Positions 38,155 through 45,745 of a stretch of 64,000 bases of DNA are shown piece by piece (positions within the stretch are counted from its first letter, which is position 1; each line of letters begins with the position of its first letter). The DNA is taken from assembly GCF_029223195.1 (NCBI RefSeq), contig NZ_JARHUF010000017.1, positions 30,672-94,671 on the forward strand, read 5' to 3'. The position numbers were made by a program, and so were the translations under genes. The stretch is from Vibrio sp. CAU 1672. GTDB taxonomy: Bacteria > Pseudomonadota > Gammaproteobacteria > Enterobacterales > Vibrionaceae. The notes under the pieces are model-generated. The model was not told where the DNA came from and did no database searches. It worked only from the letters and a program-made list of their open reading frames with translations.

Positions 38155-39072
38155 TTAGTTATCAAAAAACTCTTCATCGATTTGCTTAATCGATATCACC
38201 TGCTCTTCACGACAACCGATGTTGTAACGCAGCATAAGGTGAGCGAGTTTTTTGCCATTGATCAGCACGATACGCATACCTAGGTCTTTCGCGGTTTGTA
38301 TGGCTGATGGTGTAAATTCTGATGTGGTGATGAAGATACCTTTCTGCGCTTTCTTCAGGTTAAGTGCACCAAAAAAGTCGCGAATATCTCCCGCTCTGAT
38401 GTTATTGCCTTCGGCGTATCGCTTGGCTTGGATGTAAAGCTGATCGACACCTAACGGATCTTGATTGATAACGCCATCAACACCGTTATCGCCACTGCGC
38501 CCCAAGGTATGGGCCATCCCCTCATCGCTGCCGCCATAGCCCATTGCCAAAAGCAATTCTATTAGCAACTGCTCGAAAAAAGATGGTGACACTTTACGAG
38601 TGCGAGCAAGGATCTCCGAAGCTAGTGCATCATTGATTTGTTTGTAGGCTGAGCGCAGCACTTCATCAGGTGTTGTTTCTTCAACGTCGTTTTCACTGGG
38701 TTGGTTAGATTCCAACTGCCCATTTTTTTGCTCTTTAAAAGCAACAAACTCGTCAAACTGCTTTAAGTATTGATTGTCTATCTCGGTGTTAGGATCGCTA
38801 ATCGCTTTTCGACCGCGCTCAGTAACCACAAAGTGAGCTCGGCGCGTGACTTCAAGTAATCCAGCTTTTGTTAGATACGTTCTGGCCCAGCCAATACGGT
38901 TATCCAACACCGTTTGCTTCCCACTAGGCAGGCGTGCCTCTCTTTCTTCTTCAGAAAGTTCAAACCTTTCAGCTAACTGATTAATGACATCCCTTAGCTT
39001 TACTTCGCTTCCACCAGCCGCATGCACCACCTCTAAAAACGGGCGCATAAACGTTTGATAATTCGGAATCAT
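38155..39072 (-). CDS. mrr: Mrr-family restriction endonuclease
   Basis: The 305-residue protein has an N-terminal winged-helix DNA-binding domain (about 1-90; R-I-G-W-A-R-T-Y-L-T-K-A-G-L-L) and a C-terminal Mrr_cat domain. Catalytic residues are in G-D-N-G-V-D199-G-V-I and L-Y-I-Q216-A-K218, followed by F-I-T-T-S-x-F-T-P-x-A. Mrr enzymes cut DNA carrying foreign methylation. Here it shares an operon with a methylase, so it must tolerate the host's own HsdM mark, or act on products of competing systems. Its ATG overlaps the stop of the upstream HTH gene by four bases. Confidence 0.93.
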   Translation of the reverse strand: MIPNYQTFMRPFLEVVHAAGGSEVKLRDVINQLAERFELSEEEREARLPSGKQTVLDNRIGWARTYLTKAGLLEVTRRAHFVVTERGRKAISDPNTEIDNQYLKQFDEFVAFKEQKNGQLESNQPSENDVEETTPDEVLRSAYKQINDALASEILARTRKVSPSFFEQLLIELLLAMGYGGSDEGMAHTLGRSGDNGVDGVINQDPLGVDQLYIQAKRYAEGNNIRAGDIRDFFGALNLKKAQKGIFITTSEFTPSAIQTAKDLGMRIVLINGKKLAHLMLRYNIGCREEQVISIKQIDEEFFDN

Positions 39073-39245
39073 CCTTTCGCCTTCTGACTATCAATCCACG
39101 CTTCAAGATCTTCACGCTTGAAGCGCCAAGAGCCGCCAACTTTAAAGCCTGGTAGCTTGCCTTCACTGGCGAGTCTGTAGGCGGTTTTTTCGGCCAATTT
39201 CAGATAAGCCGCTACCTCTTTCAAGGTCAAAATTTGGTCTGTCAT
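39069..39245 (-). CDS. Small HTH protein (excisionase-type DNA-binding)
   Basis: This 58-residue gene heads the restriction operon. The sequence reads M-T-D-Q-I-L-T-L-K-E-V-A-A-Y-L-K-L-A-E-K-T-A-Y-R, then the wing ...K-V-G-G-S-W-R-F and E-D-L-E-A-W-I. This is the HTH_17 (MerR-like, excisionase family) pattern. Its stop codon overlaps the mrr start (ATGA). As first gene of the operon it may act as an autoregulator or controller that delays restriction in a new host; that is inference. It could also be the island's excisionase, though the distance from int argues for a local regulator. Confidence 0.88.
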   Translation of the reverse strand: MTDQILTLKEVAAYLKLAEKTAYRLASEGKLPGFKVGGSWRFKREDLEAWIDSQKAKG

Positions 39246-39464
39246 TTAAGCGTGTTATCTCTCGCCAATTCTATTGGTGGATTTGAATGGTGAGAGAATA
39301 TGGGAAAATTGGGGAATGGGCAATGATGAAGAGCAAGTTACTCAACTCGTTGATAAGCTTATAGCCGATATGTAATGAACCACTCTACCACCCAACTAAA
39401 TGACTGAATTATCATTTAGTTAGATGGTAGAGTAACTCCTAGTAGAATTAGGAGATTATTCGTA
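39246..39464. other. Intergenic region: promoter of restriction operon and long hairpin
   Basis: The region separates two minus-strand transcription units. It must hold the promoter of the HTH-mrr-hsd operon, but boxes are not clear by eye. It contains a 22-bp inverted repeat (39382-39433) and a smaller CTCCTA/TAGGAG repeat (39436-39454). Confidence 0.55.
39382..39433. repeat. 22-bp inverted repeat downstream of ankyrin gene
   Basis: Arms 39382-39403 and 39412-39433 (ACTCTACCA...AACTAAATGA and its complement) differ at two positions, both of which can form G-U type pairs. The loop is eight bases. There is no T-run on either strand, so it is not a typical terminator. Confidence 0.7.
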
Positions 39465-41729
39465 TTATGTGTTACTAAATCGATTGACAAGGAGCTGAGC
39501 AATCTTCTTTGAACGCCAATTTATCATCAGCCGCTCAAGATCAATTCGCTGGCGTGTACGAGAATCAACACAGGTATCACCCCAATTAACTTGGTAATGC
39601 TTTGAATCCAGCATAGCCTCTACTATTTCAACCTCATCCAACTCAATGGCTAACATTAGCGGTGTGTATCCAAGCATCGCGGTATCATGTTTTGCATTAG
39701 GATCGGCACCCTGTTCAATTAAGAGCTTCGCTATTTGTCTAAACCCATCAGCCGTAGTGTATTTCGCAATGTTTCTTCTTTCATATTCTTTCATTACCTC
39801 ATGGGCATTACGAAACAAAGGATCACGGTCCTGCTCAGACATCACCCGTTTTAAGTGTTGAAGATCATGAGGAAACAATCCAGCAGAATGAGCACGGACA
39901 GATTTTAAGTTCATTTCCGAATATTTCATCGAACCCCAGTGAACAGTATTAGCTTGATGTCTGGTATGGTGTGCAATAAGTCCTATTACGGTATAAAGCG
40001 GTGTCTCACCAATAATATCGTGCCTTCTATCTACCGTAGCTCCCATCTCAAGTACTCTCTTTACAATATCGTGCCGTCCTGTCTGTACGGCACACCCAAG
40101 CGGAGAGAGCTTTCTTTTGTCCGTTAGTGTATCTAGAACACTTTTCCGATGAGGTTTTTGGCTCAATAGGTTGAACACCTCGTCACTCATCGAATTTAAT
40201 GGAGTAAGGTTGACCTGCATTGCTTGGATAGCCATCAAGATCGCAGACTCATTACTTGAAGAAAGCTTGTTGACATCTGCTCCTACATCAACCAGCGCAG
40301 AAATCGCTTCCATATCATCCTGCATGGCAAAATAAACAAGCTGAGGCATTTTCTTGATAAGTCCACCAGCTACCCCGACTGATAGCACCTTATTTGGTTT
40401 TTTAATGTCTAACTCATGGCTCGTTTCATCTACCATCCAAACGCCACTTTTGTCGTGTGTGTCCTCTGGATAACTAGCTCCAGGGAAGAATGATTCCTTG
40501 GTAAAAAATGCGTTAAAGTACTGGCTAAAAGCAGAGATCTCCCAATTATCGATATCTTGGGGCTTGGCTTTAAACTCATCATTATTGACATCTGGCGGCA
40601 TAAAATCGATTTTCATCACCACAGCCATTCGTCGGAGTCGATTAATAAAGCTTTTAGCCGGTTTAGGGGCACGACACGCCGCTATAATAGCCTCAACAAT
40701 AATTTTCTCTGCGTTTTCTCCTTGCCTGTAAATGACATATTCAAACGCAAGCTTGTACTCTTCAATAGCCTCTGCCAATTCTCCTGAATGCAGGTGGTAG
40801 CGAGCTTTCATCCAGTGATAGTAGTAAGTCGTTTCATTATTGGAATCAAGTTTGAGTTGCAGTTCTCTTAAGTCTTGTAGTAACTCTAAACAACGATCCT
40901 GGCTATCTACGGTTTTAGGGACTCTTAGCCGGAGTAAGTCGAACAAGTTCAGCGCTAGTGGCGTGGTTGGCTGGTATTTAACTGTTCCTTGGTTGACGAG
41001 CTTGAGTAGGCTTTCGACTAACGCAGTCAAACATTCTTTGGGAGACTTATCTCGTAGCATTCCCAGATCTGTGTACCCACTACGATAAAAAAAATAGTCC
41101 CACAATCGTGCAATAACCAAACGAGCCTTAATTGTTCCCCAGCTATTGCCCCTTTGCCATTGCTTCCCCAAAACAGCAATGCTGGAGATCTCTGGCAATT
41201 CTGAACCTGGCCCCAGAGACCAGATGCGTAGTCGTTCTTTTTGAGATTCTGAGCTATTGATTAGATATTGTTGCCACTCGGCTGAACCTTCCAATTTTTC
41301 CAGGACAAGAGACATCATTGTTTTATCACTCCAAGCGACATCTCGGGGTGATAGTCTCATGCCGTCTAACATGTCTGAACATAATTCCGCTACAGCAAAC
41401 GTCATAAAGAATCGGTCTATAAACTGCCTTGATATTTCAGCATTGACACCGTCCAGAGGTAAATTTTTTATCAAGCGTAGATAACTATCTGTAATACGCT
41501 CAAATTGCTCTAAGACCTGATCAGCAAAGTAAATGTTTACATACTTAGTGATCGGCTCATGGATGAGCTCTCTTTTCAATGATTCCAAGTGGTATGGGTT
41601 AATTTCTACACTCTTGCATGCATCATCAATTTTCTTGCCTGCTAAGGCTTTGGTGCCTAAGCCTTTTGCAAACTCTCTGAGCAGATACTGCACGGAGTAA
41701 TAAGGTGTATTTATCGTTTTACTAGTCAT
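39465..41729 (-). CDS. Large ankyrin-repeat protein with helical N-terminal region
   Basis: The 754-residue protein has a long, mostly helical N-terminal half with no motif I can name (residues 1-450). A TPR-like segment lies near 310-340 (A-R-Y-H-L-H-S-G-E-L-A-E-A-I-E-E-Y-K-L-A). The C-terminal part has ankyrin repeats: A-I-S-A-L-V-D-V-G-A-D-V-N; L-G-C-A-V-Q-T-G-R-H-D-I-V-K-R-V-L-E-M-G-A; and I-A-K-L-L-I-E-Q-G-A-D-P-N-A then T-P-L-M-L-A-I. No signal peptide is seen, so it is probably cytoplasmic and works by protein binding. Its ATG overlaps the stop of the HicA-like gene by four bases. Function unknown; a defence or toxin-partner role is a guess. Confidence 0.8.
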   Translation of the reverse strand: MTSKTINTPYYSVQYLLREFAKGLGTKALAGKKIDDACKSVEINPYHLESLKRELIHEPITKYVNIYFADQVLEQFERITDSYLRLIKNLPLDGVNAEISRQFIDRFFMTFAVAELCSDMLDGMRLSPRDVAWSDKTMMSLVLEKLEGSAEWQQYLINSSESQKERLRIWSLGPGSELPEISSIAVLGKQWQRGNSWGTIKARLVIARLWDYFFYRSGYTDLGMLRDKSPKECLTALVESLLKLVNQGTVKYQPTTPLALNLFDLLRLRVPKTVDSQDRCLELLQDLRELQLKLDSNNETTYYYHWMKARYHLHSGELAEAIEEYKLAFEYVIYRQGENAEKIIVEAIIAACRAPKPAKSFINRLRRMAVVMKIDFMPPDVNNDEFKAKPQDIDNWEISAFSQYFNAFFTKESFFPGASYPEDTHDKSGVWMVDETSHELDIKKPNKVLSVGVAGGLIKKMPQLVYFAMQDDMEAISALVDVGADVNKLSSSNESAILMAIQAMQVNLTPLNSMSDEVFNLLSQKPHRKSVLDTLTDKRKLSPLGCAVQTGRHDIVKRVLEMGATVDRRHDIIGETPLYTVIGLIAHHTRHQANTVHWGSMKYSEMNLKSVRAHSAGLFPHDLQHLKRVMSEQDRDPLFRNAHEVMKEYERRNIAKYTTADGFRQIAKLLIEQGADPNAKHDTAMLGYTPLMLAIELDEVEIVEAMLDSKHYQVNWGDTCVDSRTRQRIDLERLMINWRSKKIAQLLVNRFSNT

Positions 41730-41920
41730 ACTGAACGTTGAATATCTTTACTAAAATTTTGGAATGCCCTTTTGTCACTTGGTGTACCAGGTACTGTGAA
41801 TCGCTTACCCGTTGGTGAACAGATAGAGCCGTGTTTTTTACGATGTTGGTACTGCCAATTATTTTTTATCAATTGACACACCAACTTCTGTATATCCTTG
41901 TTATTGCTGTATCTTGGCAT
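41726..41920 (-). CDS. HicA-like small protein coupled to ankyrin gene
   Basis: The 64-residue protein resembles the HicA mRNA-interferase fold. It has D-I-Q-K-L-V-C-Q-L-I-K-N-N-W, then R-K-K-H-G-S-I-C-S-P-T-G-K-R-F-T-V-P-G-T-P-S-D-x-R-A. In HicA a histidine after a GS/KH segment is catalytic; here His30 is the candidate. The G-T-P-S-D-x-R-A-x-x-N tail marks a HicA subtype I recall from phages and islands. No hicB-like antitoxin lies next to it; instead the next gene is the ankyrin protein, overlapping by four bases. No clear ribosome site precedes the ATG. Confidence 0.7.
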   Translation of the reverse strand: MPRYSNNKDIQKLVCQLIKNNWQYQHRKKHGSICSPTGKRFTVPGTPSDKRAFQNFSKDIQRSV

Positions 41921-41958
41921 AATTTATTGGGGAGACAAATATCTCCCCCTCCCCCTTT

Positions 41959-42102
41959 TTACTTGCCATTTTTCGCCGCTGCAGCTTGCGCTCTTGCAGC
42001 AAAGCTACCCTTAGCAACTTGCCCGCCATTCGCTTTTGCCTGACCAGATTGAATACGAGCTGCTGCTGTCGGTGTCATTGGGGTCGATTTTGCTTTTGAC
42101 AT
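41959..42102 (-). CDS. Small SMP-like protein (47 aa)
   Basis: The protein begins M-S-K-A-K-S-T-P-M-T-P-T-A-A-A-R-I-Q and continues Q-A-K-A-N-G-G-Q-V-A-K-G-S-F-A-A-R-A-Q-A. The mix of Ala, Gln, Lys and Gly and the A-A-A-R-I-Q-S repeat resemble the seed-maturation (SMP) type found in small bacterial hydrophilic proteins, probably stress-related or disordered. I chose the ATG at 42102 because AGGAG lies eight bases upstream; an ATG two codons earlier is too close to it. The gene is divergent from radC. Confidence 0.75.
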   Translation of the reverse strand: MSKAKSTPMTPTAAARIQSGQAKANGGQVAKGSFAARAQAAAAKNGK

Positions 42103-42277
42103 GTTCATTTCTCCTTATTTGTTTGAACACAGACAAATTAACAAGAGCTCATAAGTCACGCACCTTGGTAAGTGGAGAGTTTTTTTATTTGCGTGTAACT
42201 AGCCTGAATTCCAAAACAATTTCAGATATATATCACCTTCATGCATACCCTAATCAATCCATTTCCAGGAGTTCACT

Positions 42278-42745
42278 ATGCACGAAAACAACTACTTTTT
42301 TGAAGGTCCTGTAACAGCTGACAGGGTACTCGACGCGGCCGCAGAAATCCTTGCAGCACGCGGCTTCAGAGGTGATCAATATTGTAATCCGAATGCGACA
42401 AAAGACTTCTTATCTTGCAAATTAGGTAGCTATGAGCGAGAGGTTTTTGCAGTAATGTTACTAGACAATCAACACCATATGCTGGACTTCAAAGAGCTGT
42501 TCTGGGGTACGATTGATTCAGCCAGTGTTTACCCTAGAGAAGTCGTCAAAGCCGTATTAAATGCCAACGCCGCAGCCGTGATTTTTGCTCATAATCACCC
42601 TTCCGGTGATGCCGAACCTTCACAGGCAGATCGACGGATCACGAAACGCTTACAAGATGCACTAGCTCTGATTGATGTTCGCGTTTTAGATCATATTGTT
42701 GTGGGGAAAGAGCCAGTGTCATTTGCTGAGCGGGGGTATCTATGA
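42278..42745 (+). CDS. radC: RadC-like JAB/MPN domain protein
   Basis: The 155-residue protein has the JAMM metalloprotease-like motif: Glu in Y-E-R-E-V-F, H105-N-H107-P-S109-G, and D118 in S-Q-A-D. It lacks the helix-hairpin-helix half of chromosomal RadC, as do YkfG/YeeS/YfjY of E. coli CP4 elements. The function is unknown; a DNA repair role has been disproved for E. coli RadC. GGAG precedes the ATG. The next gene starts inside its stop codon (ATGA), so they are co-translated. Confidence 0.93.
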   Translation: MHENNYFFEGPVTADRVLDAAAEILAARGFRGDQYCNPNATKDFLSCKLGSYEREVFAVMLLDNQHHMLDFKELFWGTIDSASVYPREVVKAVLNANAAAVIFAHNHPSGDAEPSQADRRITKRLQDALALIDVRVLDHIVVGKEPVSFAERGYL

Positions 42746-43212
42746 CCCCTCCATTACTCCACCCACCACACCTAAAAATTGCACCAGAACTTTCTTCAGT
42801 GCTTACACGCCAACTTCATCGCGCCGACCATATAACCACCAAGCTTGCTATTAGCTTCAATCACCAAGACTATTTTCATACCCGTTTGGGGCCTCATCCA
42901 ACAGAAATTCAACTGGAACGAAAACCGAAAGACAATCTCTGGCACTTATGCTTAATCGCAAGCTTTGCTTATGAAGAGCCGACATCAAGCAACCTTGATG
43001 TTGAGCTGTTATTCGACAGTATCAAGAGGCAATTCTACCAACCTGATATTGGCTACTGTGAGATAGAGCAACCAAAAGTCCAACTGCTCTTTCAAGCCTG
43101 GCAAAGCGCTTTCATTTCTCATCTCGATGACCAGCAATTCGATGAAATCAACCTCACCATCATGAAGTACCACATAGACACCACAGTTCACGTACTTTGT
43201 ATTAAACCGTAA
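42742..43212 (+). CDS. DUF2787 family protein (first copy)
   Basis: The 156-residue protein shares its layout with the next gene: an N-terminal helix, then L-A-I-S-F-N-H-Q-D-Y-F-H-T-R-L-G-P-H-P-T-E-I-Q-L-E-R. An aromatic F-A-Y-E-E stretch and a C-terminal F-Q-A-W-Q-S-A-F-I-S-H follow. I recall this as DUF2787, found in Vibrio islands and of unknown function. No signal peptide or catalytic motif is visible. It overlaps radC by four bases and lies 11 bases before its paralogue. Confidence 0.72.
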   Translation: MTPPLLHPPHLKIAPELSSVLTRQLHRADHITTKLAISFNHQDYFHTRLGPHPTEIQLERKPKDNLWHLCLIASFAYEEPTSSNLDVELLFDSIKRQFYQPDIGYCEIEQPKVQLLFQAWQSAFISHLDDQQFDEINLTIMKYHIDTTVHVLCIKP

Positions 43213-43223
43213 GGAGATTATCC

Positions 43224-43661
43224 ATGGCCGCTATAAATCCAGTTATTGAGTTCACCCCATGTGCCCTGTCCGTTTCAGAAAAGCTACATACACTGATTAC
43301 TCAAGAGCTAACAAAAGAAGGAACAGCCACCAGCTCACACATTACCTTGAATTTTAGAGATTCAAGCTATAGTGCTGAGAATGGTGGCTTTCATCCTGTC
43401 GAGATCGGTTTACAAAGGAACGGCGATGGTCATTTTGATATTCTCTACATCACCGATTTTGCCTTTATGGGTAACTATTACCCTGAGCTGGAACGCAGTC
43501 TGGATTTCGACTTTGGTAATCAAGTCGCGTTTACCATTGCAACCGGTTGGCAAAGCATCCAATCACCCGGTATAGATGACCTGTACCAATTGTGGGAGCG
43601 TAACTTTATCAGTTATGTGAACATGGGAGCCTTTGATGTAGTACAGATTAATCCTCAGTAA
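43224..43661 (+). CDS. DUF2787 family protein (second copy)
   Basis: The 145-residue protein is a divergent paralogue of the preceding gene. I-T-L-N-F-R-D-S-S-Y-S-A-E-N-G-G-F-H-P-V-E-I-G-L-Q-R matches the I-S-F-N-H-Q-D-Y...H-P-T-E-I-Q-L-E-R block there, and T-G-W-Q-S-I...W-E-R-N-F-I-S-Y matches its C-terminus. Tandem duplication followed by divergence is the simplest reading. The ribosome site AAGGAG is good. Function unknown. Confidence 0.75.
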   Translation: MAAINPVIEFTPCALSVSEKLHTLITQELTKEGTATSSHITLNFRDSSYSAENGGFHPVEIGLQRNGDGHFDILYITDFAFMGNYYPELERSLDFDFGNQVAFTIATGWQSIQSPGIDDLYQLWERNFISYVNMGAFDVVQINPQ

Positions 43662-43754
43662 CTCCCGTCAATCATTCCTTTCTTGATAATTCGCAACAAC
43701 TCCTCTTATCTCACTAAGACACTTGCTCACCAATCCATCTTCCTGACAGGAAGA

Positions 43755-43985
43755 CTAGCAAGCAATACTGTCTGAGCTAGATGAACTCGCATAACCTGAT
43801 TGCTGTTCATCGCGCTCAGCAATTCTCTCTAAAATCCACTCCTGTACTTCACTCTCAACCCATGCAACAGCTCGCTCGCCTAACGAAACCGATTTAGGGA
43901 AGCGACCAACTGCCATTAATTTGTACACGCTGGCACGGCTAACACCAGTCATCTCAGTTACTTCTTTTTGTCGAATTAGTTTCAT
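43755..43985 (-). CDS. AlpA-family regulator (first copy)
   Basis: AlpA proteins are small HTH regulators; in E. coli CP4-57 AlpA raises intA expression and excision. The 76-residue protein begins M-K-L-I-R-Q-K-E-V-T-E-M-T-G-V-S-R-A-S-V-Y-K-L-M. It continues G-R-F-P-K-S-V-S-L-G-E-R-A-V-A-W-V-E-S-E-V-Q-E-W-I, the family pattern, with an extra Ser-rich tail ending D-S-I-A-C. GAGGA precedes the ATG. A second AlpA gene lies 4 kb away on the same strand. Confidence 0.92.
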   Translation of the reverse strand: MKLIRQKEVTEMTGVSRASVYKLMAVGRFPKSVSLGERAVAWVESEVQEWILERIAERDEQQSGYASSSSSDSIAC

Positions 43986-44082
43986 TTTTCATTCCTCATG
44001 AATTGTTCTTCATAAGGAGTTCCCGATCTGTAATTTTTACGCGCTCGATTCTTGAGCTATACATTCCCCTAAGGAAAATCAC

Positions 44083-45075
44083 ATGAACCAGCATGACAAC
44101 CTATTACACATCATCACTCAAGCTGTTGAACAAGCTTCCCTGAGTAACCAAGCACGTACAGTACTGCTGCGTAACCTGGATCATCTTAAAAGCACACAAC
44201 TCAACCTATTGATCACTGGTGCTACTGGAGCAGGTAAAAGCAGCACGATTAACGCTTTGTTCGATATGTCGATAGCTAAAGTAGGAACCGGATGCGATCC
44301 TCAAACATCAGTAATCACGAATTACACCTTGAACAACATGGTGCTTTGGGACAGCCCCGGATTAGGCGATGGGATAAAACAAGATCGCCGACATGCATCA
44401 GCGATTAAGCACAAATTACAAGAGAAGAACTTAGCAGGCGACCTACTAATCGATTTGGTTCTTGTCATCATCGATGGCAGTACAAGAGATTTAGGGACAG
44501 CAACCAAACTGATTAATGACGTCGTTATTCCTAATCTTGGCCAACACCCAGAACAACGGTTACTTATTGCCATTAATCAAGCCGACGTAGCACTCAAAGG
44601 GCCTCATGCTTGGGATCACCAGCACAATCGCCCCACACCACAAGCTGAACGCTTTCTTGATGAAAAGGTGTCATCAGTACAAGCGCGCATCAAAGAAGCC
44701 ACAGGCGTCAATATTGCCCCTATCTACTACGTTGCTGGCTATACCGACGGCCAAGAGAAACAACGTCCATACAACCTCTCCAAGCTGCTGTTTTTAATTG
44801 TTGAACACTTACCAAAAAATAAAAGGGTAATCCTTGCCGATAGAACCCTATCGACGGAGAAAACCCACTGGTGCGATGACGATAAGCATATCGACTACAA
44901 CAAAAAAACACGCGAGAGCTTTTGGGAAGCAATCGTTGATTCCACAACCAAAGGTGCAGATATCGGTGAAGAGGTAGGCATGCTATTTGGCACTGCCGGA
45001 GAAAAAGTGGGGAGATTTGTCGGCGGCATGTTTGGTGCCATATCTGGAGGGCTAAAGTACCTACTTGGCTTCTGA
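44083..45075 (+). CDS. YeeP/YfjP-type GTPase
   Basis: The 330-residue protein has a TRAFAC GTPase domain: G1 G46-A-T-G-A-G-K-S53, a G2 threonine in D-P-Q-T, G3 W-D90-S-P-G and G4-like N-Q-A-D. The C-terminus is Gly-rich and amphipathic (G-M-L-F-G-T-A-G-E-K-V-G-R-F-V-G-G-M-F-G-A), suggesting membrane contact. Homologues YeeP, YfjP and YkfA are carried by E. coli CP4 elements and are of unknown function; relatives bind ribosomes. It is a normal cargo gene of this element class. Confidence 0.9.
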   Translation: MNQHDNLLHIITQAVEQASLSNQARTVLLRNLDHLKSTQLNLLITGATGAGKSSTINALFDMSIAKVGTGCDPQTSVITNYTLNNMVLWDSPGLGDGIKQDRRHASAIKHKLQEKNLAGDLLIDLVLVIIDGSTRDLGTATKLINDVVIPNLGQHPEQRLLIAINQADVALKGPHAWDHQHNRPTPQAERFLDEKVSSVQARIKEATGVNIAPIYYVAGYTDGQEKQRPYNLSKLLFLIVEHLPKNKRVILADRTLSTEKTHWCDDDKHIDYNKKTRESFWEAIVDSTTKGADIGEEVGMLFGTAGEKVGRFVGGMFGAISGGLKYLLGF

Positions 45076-45228
45076 AGGTTAAAGCAATACCAGTTGTTCA
45101 CATTGACAAGAAATCCGCTCTAAGGCTCATACAGTGCGCCTATGCCCACCATGTCAAAACAAACATTCCCCATATTTCCACCGCTCAATAATCATTGTTA
45201 TTTAAAATCAGATAAATAGGACATACAC

Positions 45229-45510
45229 ATGCGAAAATTCATCATAGCCTCTGCCGCTCTCCTGTTATTCACAAGTACAGCAAATGCAGAAGGCTTTAAA
45301 GTCGAATTCAAAGACATCAATACGCAATGGGGTACAAAGACAAAGTTATTTGTTACTTCATTGTTCGATTCCGCAACAATCTACAAAGTTGATGTTAACC
45401 GTGGTAACTGTCAACTTGCTTGGCCAGAGATGCCAAAATTAACGATTAAGAAAAAGAAGTACGGCGCTGACGCTATGGATGAGATGATTAAGAATCATAA
45501 ACAATCCTGA
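45229..45510 (+). pseudogene. Small secreted protein, N-terminal part of a probably split gene
   Basis: The 93-residue frame begins with a clear Sec signal peptide (M-R-K-F-I-I-A-S-A-A-L-L-L-F-T-S-T-A-N-A, cut before E-G-F). Then come V-E-F-K-D-I-N-T-Q-W-G-T-K-T-K-L-F-V-T and V-N-R-G-N-C. Small island proteins I recall with this start continue into a block like L-x-Y-G-Q...C-x-x-x-E-V, which here occurs in the next frame, 20 bases further on. The last 20 residues (K-K-K-K-Y-G-A-D-A...) look unlike that block. A frameshift or small deletion is likely; two real genes remain possible. Confidence 0.55.
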
Positions 45511-45529
45511 TTATAAAAAGGAACATGAA

Positions 45530-45682
45530 ATGTCGAAGTCCAATGGTGTTGTATGGCACGCTTATGAACCGGTAGATTTACAATACGGCCAATCTACAGG
45601 ATATGTTACGACCACCAAATGTCGAATCCTTGAAATCGTAATATCATCCAGCGAGGGGGATTATCGATATATAGCTAATTAA
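45530..45682 (+). pseudogene. C-terminal part of the same small secreted protein, shifted frame
   Basis: The 50-codon frame (M-S-K-S-N-G-V-V-W-H...) contains D-L-Q-Y-G-Q-S-T-G-Y and C-R-I-L-E-I-V-I-S-S-S-E-G-D-Y. This looks like the missing C-terminal domain of the upstream secreted protein, including the partner cysteine for N-R-G-N-C. It lies in the +1 frame relative to the upstream gene. AAGGA lies before its ATG, so it could still be translated, but without a signal peptide. Confidence 0.45.
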
Positions 45683-45686
45683 ACTT

Positions 45687-45722
45687 AAAAAAAGAAAGGT
45701 TGAACAAACCTTTCTTTTTTTT
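45687..45722. terminator. Bidirectional terminator
   Basis: AAAGAAAGGTT-gaaca-AACCTTTCTTT with A/T runs on both sides separates the split gene from the convergent Gp2-like gene. Confidence 0.85.
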
Positions 45723-45745
45723 GCTTCTAACCAGATATGCTGAAG

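Noticed and set aside
39382..39433. Reading the 22-bp hairpin as a rho-independent terminator
   Set aside because: Neither strand has a T-run after the stem.
41726..42102. hicB antitoxin next to the HicA-like gene
   Set aside because: The neighbours are an ankyrin protein and a 47-residue Ala/Gln-rich protein; neither shows the HicB partial-RNase H plus RHH/HTH pattern.
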